Of a stretch of 22,682 nucleotides of DNA, positions 7,189 to 14,407 are shown piece by piece. Below the pieces are notes generated by a model that saw nothing but the letters and a program-made list of their open reading frames with translations, did not search any database and was not told where the DNA came from. Position 1 is the stretch's first letter; the number at the start of each line of letters is the position of its first letter. Source of the stretch: Methanobacteriota archaeon (lineage in GTDB: Archaea > Thermoplasmatota > Thermoplasmata > RBG-16-68-12); contig VBMM01000063.1 in NCBI GenBank assembly GCA_005878415.1, forward strand, positions 1 through 22,682, given 5' to 3'. Position numbers and translations under genes: made by a program.

Positions 7189-7983
7189 TCAGACTTTTGA
7201 ACGGAGTTGGGGGCGATACGACTTCGTGCCGTCAGGCAGATCCGTTGCGGTGAAGTCGCCGTACAGGTACGGATAGTCTCGGATGCAAATTTCGGCAACC
7301 TGATTGAAGACCATTCGGATTTCGACCTCGGCCGACGGATCCGTTCGCATCTCGATCACCCATCGGAGCGTGCGGTGGTTCGCGGACCAGATCAGATTCG
7401 TCGCCAGTCCATCCGGGAGGATCCGTCGAAGCGCCGACGTGAGCCGCTTCTTGTGGTCCATCGACAGCTTGTCCCACGGCACGCCCCTTTCGAGGTCACG
7501 GTATGCGCGCTCCGAGTCCTCGACCGCTTTCTGCATAGCGCGACGCTGCTCTTCGTTGAGCTCGTCGGGAATCCAGAACCTAATCTCTGGCGGACGGACA
7601 TACCGCAACGACTCCTGGCTGATCGCCGTCCCAACGCGATGGCGGACGATTTCATGACTGCATACTCGGCTCACGTGGAGGATGGCCCAATGCGTATAGC
7701 CGTGCTCCAGGATCGATCCGTCTCCTTTCATCATGATGTTCTTGTAATAATCGGCCGGATCCTCGCGAATCCGCGTCACGTTCGGGTTCAAGCCGGGTTC
7801 GTATGATTCGTAGCAGATCCGTCCTGCGAATTCGATCAGCGCCTGGCCGTCCCGTCCCCGAGATGCCATAAATCGATCCTGGGCCTCCTGGCTGACGCCG
7901 ATGCTCGCCATGGCCGCCCGCATGGCCTCTGGATTGACGACGGTCTCTCCAATTTTGATGACGACGGGTTTCACGGGCTTCAT
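7189..7983 (-). CDS. thyX: Flavin-dependent thymidylate synthase
   Basis: A 264-residue ThyX, which makes dTMP from dUMP using methylene-tetrahydrofolate, NADPH and FAD and acts as a homotetramer in the cytoplasm. The FAD/dUMP motif is RHRVGTAISQESLRY (114-128). The preceding SILEHGYTHWAI and the C-terminal YPYLYGDF also belong to the family. Between RHR and the conserved Ser there are eight residues, where the textbook motif has seven; the pattern looks coherent and may mark a subgroup. N-terminal residues 1-45 are an extension before the core GRICYESYEPG. The start at ATG 7983 is fixed by AGGAGAAGGA five bases upstream. No thyA is present in the window. Whole and probably active. Confidence 0.93.
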   Translation of the reverse strand: MKPVKPVVIKIGETVVNPEAMRAAMASIGVSQEAQDRFMASRGRDGQALIEFAGRICYESYEPGLNPNVTRIREDPADYYKNIMMKGDGSILEHGYTHWAILHVSRVCSHEIVRHRVGTAISQESLRYVRPPEIRFWIPDELNEEQRRAMQKAVEDSERAYRDLERGVPWDKLSMDHKKRLTSALRRILPDGLATNLIWSANHRTLRWVIEMRTDPSAEVEIRMVFNQVAEICIRDYPYLYGDFTATDLPDGTKSYRPQLRSKV

Positions 7984-7987
7984 GGAA

Positions 7988-7997
7988 TCCTTCTCCT
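7988..7997 (-). promoter_or_regulatory. Strong Shine-Dalgarno of thyX
   Basis: On the minus strand AGGAGAAGGA precedes the ATG by four bases of spacer (ending TTCC). It is one of the clearest ribosome binding sites here, and shows that this genome uses both led and leaderless messages. Confidence 0.6.
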
Positions 7998-8062
7998 AGC
8001 CGCGTATCTGAAAGGCAACGCAATTTTGCAGATAAGGACTTCCGCGGGTCGGGCGAATCCGG

Positions 8063-8419
8063 CTATAGCCACCTGAAAAGGACCTTCCAGAACTCGGCCT
8101 TCTCGGGTTTCTTCCCTCCCGCGAGGACGGTCTGGAGGACGTACTTCTTCTGCGCGTCCTGGTTTTCGAATCCGGCCGACATCGCATCGTAGAGCGACAG
8201 CCGCTCGAGGTTCGTCTTCTCGACGAGGATCGCCTGTCCCTCGCCGACGACCTCGTCCTTGAACTTCACGACGAGCCGGTTGCCCGGGACGAGGCCGATT
8301 CGATCGTGCTCCTGCAGCGACAGGTACGTCTGGTAGACGTACTGCTTGCGGACCTTCTCCTCGGCGCCGGGATACGAGATGACGATCGTCTTCGGGGGCG
8401 CGGCGTTCGGAGGGATCAT
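8063..8419 (-). CDS. ASCH/PUA-like small protein
   Basis: A 118-residue protein. The middle reads as a small barrel: RIGLVPGNRLVVKFKDEVVG, then QAILVEKTNLERLSLYDAM and AGFENQDAQKKYVL. The order of a Gly-Asn turn, strands, then Leu-rich DA..xGF is that of ASCH domains, which belong to the PUA-like RNA-binding barrels. The C-terminus KAEFWKVLFRWL is aromatic. If right, it binds RNA or nucleotides, but the assignment rests on pattern memory alone. The ATG abuts a near-perfect inverted repeat (8420-8443), and the gene lies 48 bases downstream of the peroxiredoxin on the same strand. Confidence 0.5.
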   Translation of the reverse strand: MIPPNAAPPKTIVISYPGAEEKVRKQYVYQTYLSLQEHDRIGLVPGNRLVVKFKDEVVGEGQAILVEKTNLERLSLYDAMSAGFENQDAQKKYVLQTVLAGGKKPEKAEFWKVLFRWL

Positions 8420-8443
8420 CGGACTCGTCCGCGGACGAATCCG
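8420..8443. repeat. Near-perfect 24-base inverted repeat next to a start codon
   Basis: Arms of 12 bases pair at 11 positions around a central GCGC-type core; the inner 14 bases, TCGTCCGCGGACGA (8425-8438), are a perfect palindrome. The last base touches the ATG of the minus-strand gene at 8419. It could be an operator, or a hairpin that ends the peroxiredoxin message or covers the start. Confidence 0.7.
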
Positions 8444-8467
8444 CGAGCGGGGATGAAGCTTTCTCCG

Positions 8468-8920
8468 TCAGAGTGCCGCGAGGACCTCGTCGGTGTGGCC
8501 CTCGACACGAACCTTCGGCCAGATCCGCGCGATCGTGCCGCGCTCGTCGACGAGGAACGTCGTCCGCTCGATGCCGAAGTACTCCCGTCCGTACAGGTTC
8601 TTTTTCTTCCAGACACCGTACGCCTCGGTCACGCGTCCGTCCACGTCGCTAAGCAGCGGGAAATTCAGGTGGTACTTGTCTTTGAACTTCACGTGGCTCT
8701 TCGAGTCGTCACGGCTCACCCCGAGGACGATCGCCCCCTTTCCCGTCACGCGGCCCAAATTGTCGCGGAAGGAGCAGGCCTCCTTCGTGCACCCGGGCGT
8801 GTCGTCCTTGGGATAGAAGTACAGGACGACTTTCTTGCCGCGAAGGTCCTTCAGGGCGACCTGTCGTCCGTCGTCGGCCGGCAACGTGAAATCCGGCGCA
8901 GGTTCGCCGACCGCAATCAT
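8468..8920 (-). CDS. bcp: Peroxiredoxin, BCP/PrxQ type
   Basis: A 150-residue thioredoxin-fold peroxidase that reduces hydrogen peroxide and organic peroxides. The catalytic segment is YPKDDTPGCTKEACSF with peroxidatic C44 and, five residues on, resolving C49, the atypical two-Cys arrangement of BCP/PrxQ. Other family marks are FPLLSDVDG, YGVW and the late RTTFLVDERG. It needs thioredoxin or a similar reductant; none is coded nearby. I start at ATG 8920 (MIAVGEPAPDF), with GGTGA just upstream and a TATA-like GTTAAATCG at 8952-8960; the upstream open frame is not protein-like. Complete, with normal length. Confidence 0.93.
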   Translation of the reverse strand: MIAVGEPAPDFTLPADDGRQVALKDLRGKKVVLYFYPKDDTPGCTKEACSFRDNLGRVTGKGAIVLGVSRDDSKSHVKFKDKYHLNFPLLSDVDGRVTEAYGVWKKKNLYGREYFGIERTTFLVDERGTIARIWPKVRVEGHTDEVLAAL

Positions 8921-8951
8921 CGACTCACCGACGGTCTGCAGGCGTCGCCTC

Positions 8952-8960
8952 GATTTAACG
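8952..8960 (-). promoter_or_regulatory. TATA-like box of the peroxiredoxin
   Basis: GTTAAATCG on the minus strand, about 35 bases before the ATG, in GC-rich surroundings. It predicts a short leader carrying the GGTGA site. Confidence 0.45.
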
Positions 8961-9046
8961 TCACCGATTCGGTCCGCGAGGCCCGGCGGTCGCGGAATGC
9001 GCGGGTTCCTCCCATATAGTATCAAGTTTGGGATTTCGGGTCGCAT

Positions 9047-9059
9047 CCTTTATGTAAAC
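9047..9059 (+). promoter_or_regulatory. TATA-like box of the membrane KaiC-like gene
   Basis: CCTTTATGTAAAC is the most AT-rich block between the divergent peroxiredoxin and the large membrane protein. It would place the transcript start near 9080 and leave a leader of about 30 bases to the ATG at 9112. A second AT-rich patch, CATATAGTATCAAG, lies at 9013-9026. Confidence 0.5.
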
Positions 9060-9111
9060 GGACCCGGTTCGTTTTCGTTAGCCTCCCCAGCCGCAGGTGC
9101 CAAGGGACACA

Positions 9112-11967
9112 ATGCCTCGGAGCCCGACGTCTCGGAAGCCGGCGAGCGGCCTCAAGCCGGTCCTCAAATCGGCCATCGCCAGGGCGAAGCCGTCCAGAGG
9201 CCCCGCGCCGTCCGAGGCCGCGGCGTCCGCCCAGCAGGGCCTCCTCCAGCTCACGTTCGCCCGTCACGCCCACGGCTACGGGATCCTCGCGGCGGCGGCT
9301 TTCCTGCTCAACGCGATCCTCCTACTCACCCTCGCCCCGCAGCTCGGATCGCAACAGCCGCTGCCGCTGCCGCCCGGGTTCCAGATCGAGTTTCTCCTCT
9401 GGCTCCTCCCCGCGGTGGCCGGCGCCCTCGCCTCGTGGGACGCGGTCCGGCTGAAGCGGGAGCCGTACCGGAGGCACTACCTCTCCGGGCATTTCGCCAC
9501 CTCCGCCGCGGGGATGGCCCTGTTCTTCGTCGTGGCGCTCGCGATCATCCTCCGTGAAAGCTTGCCCTCGTTCGTCGCCCCATGGATCTTCCCGGCGGCC
9601 GTCACGGGCCTCCCGCTCACGATCATCTCGATCGGGCTGACGTGGCAGGGCTTGGGCATCCGGAAGCTGGGGAGCTTCGTCTCCGCCCTCGTGTTTCCGA
9701 TCCTGATGGTCTTCCTCGTCATCGGTCAGGTCACGCTCACGACGCCGCTCGGCCCGCTCCTCTTCATGATCGCATTCCTCACCGGGGCCGTGACCACGGA
9801 AGTCTCCGGCTCCCTCTTGCACATCATCGCTTCCTCGACGTCGGTCTACCAGCGGGAGATCCTGAAGGCGGACAACACGAAGGTCGCGATGGTCCAGCAG
9901 GACTACCAGAAGAAGCGGGAGGCGCTCGACTACAAGGAACGGGCGCTCCGCGGACGAGAGGCTCACCTCGAAGCGTTGCAGCAAGAGCTCGAGGACCAGG
10001 CGAAAGACCTGAAGACGAAGATTTCGGACACGACGGGCCGCGAAGTCGCGATCGAGAAAGCGACGAAGGACTTGCGCGACCTGGACCGCAAGGTCGCATC
10101 GACTCGAGCGGAGATCGAGGCGAAGGCCGAGGAGATGCGGCTCCGAGATTCCGATCAGTCGTCGCACAAGTCCGAGCTCGAGAAGGTTCGGCAGGCCCTG
10201 AACGCCCGCGAAGCTTCCCTGGCCGAGCGGGAAAAGGAGGTCAAACGCACGTCAATCGAAATCACCTCCCAGGTCCGGGGCGCCGAGGCGAAAGTGAAGT
10301 CGATCGAGGAGCGCGAGGCGCGGATCCAGGAGCTCGAGAAGTCGTTCGACTCCAAGCGAACATCCATGATGAAGAAGGAGAAGGAGCTCGAACTGAAGGA
10401 CTCCGAATTGCGCCTGAAGCTCGAGCACGCGCAGGCCACCACCTCGTCCGGAGACGCGACCCGGATCCGGGAGCTGAAGGACTGGGAGACCAAGATCCTC
10501 GCGAAGGAGAAGGAGCTCGGGAAGCAGGAGGTCGAGCTGCGCACGATGGAGAGCCAACTCCGCGAGCGCTACGAGAACGCCACCCGGATCGACAGGCAAG
10601 CCCAAGGGCAGCGCAAGATGTTCGAGGACCGGGAATCGGAGCTCGTCGCCCGCGAGAAGTCGATCTCGGACAAGGAAGCGGCCCTCCGCGAACGGGCCGC
10701 GGAGATCCAGCGGCAGGGATCCGCCGTCGAGGACGCCCAGCAGCAGCTCGATGGCAAGACGAAGAAGTACGCCGAGTTGTTCAAGGACGCGAAGATGAAA
10801 GAGGCCGTGGCGGGCTCGAACGAGCAAGACATCCGCCGGCAAAAGGAGACCCTCGACTCGAGGGAACGGAAGCTCGCGGAGATGCAGGCGAACCTCCAAT
10901 CCGAGATCAAGAGGCTGAACGAAGAGAACCGGAACATCCTGGAGAAGTCGAAGGAGCTCGAAGAGCGGGAGTCCGATTTGCAGCTGCAGTCCTTGGAACT
11001 CGAGACGAAATCGCGCGAGACGCGCGCGACGGCATCGACGCCCGGCATGCGGGACATGGGTCGCGACGCCCAGCTCGAGGAGTGGGAGCGCCGGCTGCGG
11101 GAGCGCGAGGAAGAGTTCAAGCGCCGCCTGTACCAGAAGGAGAAGGAGTTCGAGATGCGGGAAGGCGCCCTCAAGGCACGCATCACGACGCCCGCCGGCG
11201 AAGCGGAAGCCGAGGAAGCGGTCGCGGTCGAGAAGAAGGCGGAACGCGTCAAGACCGGCACCCCGCGTCTCGATGACCTCCTGTACGGAGGCATCCCGTT
11301 CAACTCGAACGTCCTCTTCGTGGGCCCGGCGTTCGTGGGGAAGGAGGTCGCGCTCCTGAACTTCGTCGCGGAGGGCCTGAAGAAGGGCGTCCCGGCGATC
11401 ATCATCACGACGACGAAGCTCCCGATCGATGTCGCGAAGGACATCGCCCCGATCCTCCCGACCTTCGTCGAGTATGACCAGCTCGGCCTGGTGCGGTGGA
11501 TCGATTGCACGTCGCCCATGCAAGGCGGCAAGCCGGTTCGGGAGAAGAACGTCTGGCGGGTGAACGGCCCGACGGATTTCGACAACATCCACCAGATCGT
11601 GGACCAGCTCGACGAGGAGTTCAAGAAGAAGTACCCATACTTCCGGCTCGCGTTCCTCACGCTGAGTTCGGCGATCACCCAGACCGACGAGCGCGAGGCG
11701 ATGAACTTCTTCCAGCGGCTCGTGAACCGGCTGCGGCAGACGAAGGCGGTCTCGGTCATCACCGTGGAGCGCGGCATGCACACGGACCAGACGCTCGAGG
11801 CGCTCGAGCACACGGTCGACGGCGCGATCCACTTCAAGTCGGACAAGCAGAAGACGATGCTCCAGGTCGTCGGCCTCGGCGAGGTGCAGACGCACGACTG
11901 GGTCCCCTACAAGTTCACGAACAAGGCGATCATGATCGGGTCGTTCCAGCTCGAGCGCATCCGCTGA
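9112..11967 (+). CDS. Six-helix membrane protein with long coiled coil and degenerate KaiC/RAD55-like domain
   Basis: A 951-residue fusion. Residues 1-45 are basic and Pro/Ser-rich. Six hydrophobic helices span about 56-77, 91-113, 126-148, 153-180, 186-208 and 213-238. Residues 245-690 are one long charged coiled coil, repeatedly reading like EKELELKDSELRLKLE, with no breaks larger than a Gly/Ser hinge near 440-450 and Pro/Gly near 640-650. Residues 712-951 are a RecA-fold domain of the KaiC/GvpD/RAD55 type, opening with TGTPRLDDLLYGGIPF. The Walker A is GPAFVGKE (738-745): Lys is kept but Ser/Thr is Glu. The Walker B place reads LAFLTLSSA, without the expected Asp. ATP hydrolysis is therefore doubtful; a nucleotide-sensing or structural role is likelier. 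GTG 9097 is an alternative start. No partner gene is evident nearby. Confidence 0.85.
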   Translation: MPRSPTSRKPASGLKPVLKSAIARAKPSRGPAPSEAAASAQQGLLQLTFARHAHGYGILAAAAFLLNAILLLTLAPQLGSQQPLPLPPGFQIEFLLWLLPAVAGALASWDAVRLKREPYRRHYLSGHFATSAAGMALFFVVALAIILRESLPSFVAPWIFPAAVTGLPLTIISIGLTWQGLGIRKLGSFVSALVFPILMVFLVIGQVTLTTPLGPLLFMIAFLTGAVTTEVSGSLLHIIASSTSVYQREILKADNTKVAMVQQDYQKKREALDYKERALRGREAHLEALQQELEDQAKDLKTKISDTTGREVAIEKATKDLRDLDRKVASTRAEIEAKAEEMRLRDSDQSSHKSELEKVRQALNAREASLAEREKEVKRTSIEITSQVRGAEAKVKSIEEREARIQELEKSFDSKRTSMMKKEKELELKDSELRLKLEHAQATTSSGDATRIRELKDWETKILAKEKELGKQEVELRTMESQLRERYENATRIDRQAQGQRKMFEDRESELVAREKSISDKEAALRERAAEIQRQGSAVEDAQQQLDGKTKKYAELFKDAKMKEAVAGSNEQDIRRQKETLDSRERKLAEMQANLQSEIKRLNEENRNILEKSKELEERESDLQLQSLELETKSRETRATASTPGMRDMGRDAQLEEWERRLREREEEFKRRLYQKEKEFEMREGALKARITTPAGEAEAEEAVAVEKKAERVKTGTPRLDDLLYGGIPFNSNVLFVGPAFVGKEVALLNFVAEGLKKGVPAIIITTTKLPIDVAKDIAPILPTFVEYDQLGLVRWIDCTSPMQGGKPVREKNVWRVNGPTDFDNIHQIVDQLDEEFKKKYPYFRLAFLTLSSAITQTDEREAMNFFQRLVNRLRQTKAVSVITVERGMHTDQTLEALEHTVDGAIHFKSDKQKTMLQVVGLGEVQTHDWVPYKFTNKAIMIGSFQLERIR

Positions 11968-12013
11968 CGACCGGTCACGCAAGGCTATTTCTCCGGACCC
12001 GCCAATCGCCCGG

Positions 12014-12022
12014 CCGGAGGAG
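12014..12022 (+). promoter_or_regulatory. Shine-Dalgarno of the Nudix-like gene
   Basis: CGGAGGAGG-type purine tract ending six to seven bases before the ATG at 12029. It fixes that start and suggests a message with a leader. Confidence 0.55.
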
Positions 12023-12028
12023 GCTCTC

Positions 12029-12454
12029 ATGGCCGAGGATTGCGCCGTGCACAAGCTCATCGCGGATGTCGCCCTGTTCGCCGGCGATCGGGTGCTGCTC
12101 GTGAAGTATCGCGACGTGCGGCGGTACGACGGTCAGCGGGGCTGGTTCCTCCCGGATGACTACCTGCGGTTCGCCGAGCATCCCGAAGAAGCCGCCAAGC
12201 GGATTGCCCGGGAACAGGCGGGACTCGACGTCGCCCGCGTCCGGCTCGCCCAGATCGAGTCCTTCGCGAACGGGGCGTGGCACATGACGTTCCATTACCG
12301 GGCCGCCGTGAAGCGCGCCCGTGACATCACGCCGGTGGGGAACGTGGCCTCCGCGGAATGGTTCAAACTCACGAGGCTCCCGGACGCCGACGCGGTCGCC
12401 CATCACGGATGGGCGCTCGAGACGCTCAAGGCGATGCGCCCTGGGGCCCGCTGA
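12029..12454 (+). CDS. Nudix-fold protein with degenerate Nudix box
   Basis: The 141-residue product has the Nudix layout: strand VALFAGDRVLLVKYR, then WFLPDDYLRFAE and the box helix. The consensus box GX5EX7REUXEEXGU reads here D44, E50, R58, I59, A60, R61, E62, Q63, G65, L66. Two of the catalytic glutamates are therefore replaced (59 by Ile, 63 by Gln), while E50 and E62 remain. Pyrophosphate hydrolysis may be weak or lost, and ligand binding is possible, as in Nudix-like sensors. Later residues FANGAWHMTFHYRAAV and EWFKLTRLPD complete the fold. The gene runs 29 bases into the convergent transporter gene. Confidence 0.75.
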   Translation: MAEDCAVHKLIADVALFAGDRVLLVKYRDVRRYDGQRGWFLPDDYLRFAEHPEEAAKRIAREQAGLDVARVRLAQIESFANGAWHMTFHYRAAVKRARDITPVGNVASAEWFKLTRLPDADAVAHHGWALETLKAMRPGAR

Positions 12455-13391
12455 CGTCCGACGCCGATCGGAGTCGCTTCCCGAGGTGCTGTGCGAGCAC
12501 GACCCCGGCGATGATCATCCCTCCGCCCGCGACAGTTCCCAGGGTCACGGGTTCCTGCAACAGCAAGACCCCGCCGACGACGGCGACCAAGGTGCTCGCA
12601 TAGATGTACGCGCCCGCCGACGCCGCAGGGATCCGCGCGAGGGCCCGGAACCAGATGCCGTATCCGACGAACGTCGGGAAGACGCCGAGGAACGCCACCG
12701 CGGCCCATGCATCGAGCCCCATCGACGTCACGTCCCCCACGAACGTCGGACCGAACGCGAGGACGAGCGGGAGCAGGAGGACCGTCGCGAGGAGCAATGT
12801 CCACGCCACGAACGTGAAGGGGGGAAACCGGCGGAGGTAGTTCTTGCCGAGGACCGCGTAGAGCGCGGAGAAGATCGCGGGTGGGACGACGATCAGGGCG
12901 CCTTCGGAGGCGCGGAATTCGTACGCGCTCTGCGGTGTCGCGAGCAGGATCATGACGCCGAGGCCCGCGAACGCAAGCGCGATCCCCAAGGCCTGGATCC
13001 TCCCAAGTCGCTCCTTCAACACGGGGATCGCGAGGAGCGCCATGAACGCCGGCGCGGAGGCGATGATCAGAGACGCGGTCCCGGCTGTCACGACTGGGTC
13101 CGTCTCCCCGAGGTTCAGGAAAAGGTGGTACCCGACGAAGCCGAGGAAGGCGAGCAAGACGAGCATCGGGAGGTCGGCGCGGGGGGGCGGCCGCCGGACA
13201 TTGCCGCTCTTCACGAGATAGGCGACGAACAGGACATCGGCGATGGCGAAGCGAAGGAACGTGAGCGTGACCCACGACATGGAGGCGAGCGCCGCTTTGA
13301 TCGCGACGAACGCGAGGCCCCAGAACAGGACCAGGAGGATCATCGGGGCGTGGACGGTCCACAACAGCCGATTCGTCGCCGGGACCGCCAT
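12426..13391 (-). CDS. EamA/DMT-family transporter
   Basis: A 321-residue membrane protein with ten predicted helices in two EamA repeats. The first covers about 15-150 (VLFWGLAFVAIKAAL; TAGTASLIIASAPAFMALLA) and the second 165-305 (AIFSALYAVLGKNYL; AYIYASTLVAVVGGVLLLQEPV). The paired P-A-F-M and L-x-E-x-x phrases near the end of each repeat are typical. Members export amino acids, nucleotides or other metabolites by proton or exchange mechanisms; the substrate cannot be told. The Nudix gene converges with a 29-base overlap. The start at ATG 13391 gives a short cytoplasmic N-terminus. Confidence 0.9.
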   Translation of the reverse strand: MAVPATNRLLWTVHAPMILLVLFWGLAFVAIKAALASMSWVTLTFLRFAIADVLFVAYLVKSGNVRRPPPRADLPMLVLLAFLGFVGYHLFLNLGETDPVVTAGTASLIIASAPAFMALLAIPVLKERLGRIQALGIALAFAGLGVMILLATPQSAYEFRASEGALIVVPPAIFSALYAVLGKNYLRRFPPFTFVAWTLLLATVLLLPLVLAFGPTFVGDVTSMGLDAWAAVAFLGVFPTFVGYGIWFRALARIPAASAGAYIYASTLVAVVGGVLLLQEPVTLGTVAGGGMIIAGVVLAQHLGKRLRSASDVSGPQGASP

Positions 13392-13445
13392 GCGCGGACG
13401 AGGAGGGCGACCGATAAAAACGTGCGCCCATCCATCGCCGGTCGT

Positions 13446-14369
13446 TCACATCAGGTACACGGGCGGGAACTCGGGATCGGGTCCCTTGAAGAAGTTCGTC
13501 CCATCACCCGCGCCGCCCGCGATGCGGCGGCTCAATTCCTTCTGACCGCGTTCGAGCATCTCCGGGTTGTACGAATATTGGATCCGCACGTAGTTCGTCG
13601 CGCCGACGGACGTCTTGCGGTTCAGGAACTTCCCGAAGTCCTTCCATCCGGGCGGCTGCCTCGATAGAACGTTCGCCATCTCGACCGCGAACCGCCCACC
13701 GATGAAGAACGCCTTCCACTCGTTCACGTTCCGCTCGTCGAGCCTCCCTTCGACGAGCCGCGACACGCCGTCCGCGTACGTCGGATTGATGTATTGCCGG
13801 AAGGCCTCGAGGTTGGCGAGCGCCTCTTCGATGTTCCCGATGTCCTCTGGGTTCATGATCGGCTTCGGCGGCGGGTTGTACCAGGCCGCCTGGTACGGAG
13901 CGTACTTCGCGGCTCCGGCGGCGAGCTCCGACTCCGCCGCGGCTTTGTCGACGAGGAAGTGGATGCGGTTGTGCGCGAGAAGATAATCGAGGACGAGCGT
14001 CGTCTCGACCTTCTCGGCTACGTCGTCCACGTTCCGGTCCGCGTACTTCCCGAGGTCCCGCCAGATGATTCGGTGGTACTCTTCCTTCAGCGCTCGGAGC
14101 GCCGCTTCGCGGACGTAGATGCCCCAGCGATCCGGGACGAGGCGGAAGCTCGCATAGAACGCGACCGCCTCGGGGCCCAACTTCAACATCGCGGGGAGCG
14201 TCGCGGGATCCTTCGCGACCTCCGCCCGGTACGCCGAGAGCGCATCGGCGGTCAGCTCGAACGGGCGCGCGCCCTCGAGCGAAGGCATCGTTCCATGGCC
14301 CGGGACGCGGACCGCCTTGGGGTCGCAAAAATCGGGATGGGCGGCGGCGAAGCTGCCGAGATTCTCCAT
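13446..14369 (-). CDS. Hypothetical protein with conserved-looking Glu/His-rich core
   Basis: A 307-residue soluble protein that I do not recognise. After a Gly/Pro-rich start (VPGHGTMPSLEG) comes a largely helical region: ALKEEYHRIIWRDLGKYAD, VAEKVETTLVLDYLLAHNRIHFLVDKAAAE. The spacing of Glu and His (EEYH, VET, AHNRIH) could bind a metal, but this is a guess. The C-terminal third is aromatic and Asn-rich, ending GTNFFKGPDPEFPPVYLM. The ATG at 14369 is exactly 26 bases from the TATA-like TTAAATCG, so the message is probably leaderless. It is followed by the EamA gene 54 bases on, possibly as one operon. Confidence 0.7.
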   Translation of the reverse strand: MENLGSFAAAHPDFCDPKAVRVPGHGTMPSLEGARPFELTADALSAYRAEVAKDPATLPAMLKLGPEAVAFYASFRLVPDRWGIYVREAALRALKEEYHRIIWRDLGKYADRNVDDVAEKVETTLVLDYLLAHNRIHFLVDKAAAESELAAGAAKYAPYQAAWYNPPPKPIMNPEDIGNIEEALANLEAFRQYINPTYADGVSRLVEGRLDERNVNEWKAFFIGGRFAVEMANVLSRQPPGWKDFGKFLNRKTSVGATNYVRIQYSYNPEMLERGQKELSRRIAGGAGDGTNFFKGPDPEFPPVYLM

Positions 14370-14390
14370 CGGCGCCCGGATAGTCGGGGC

Positions 14391-14400
14391 GATTTAAGGC
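14391..14400 (-). promoter_or_regulatory. TATA box of the 307-residue orphan
   Basis: CCTTAAATCG on the minus strand, centred about 26 bases before ATG 14369. It lies between the end of the peptide-transporter operon and this gene and is the cleanest leaderless arrangement in the window. Confidence 0.6.
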
Positions 14401-14407
14401 CTTGGCG

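Noticed and set aside
10252..12060. Long minus-strand open frame opposite the coiled-coil gene
   Set aside because: Its Leu/Arg/Glu-rich repeats mirror the coiled-coil codons on the other strand, and no domain is recognisable.
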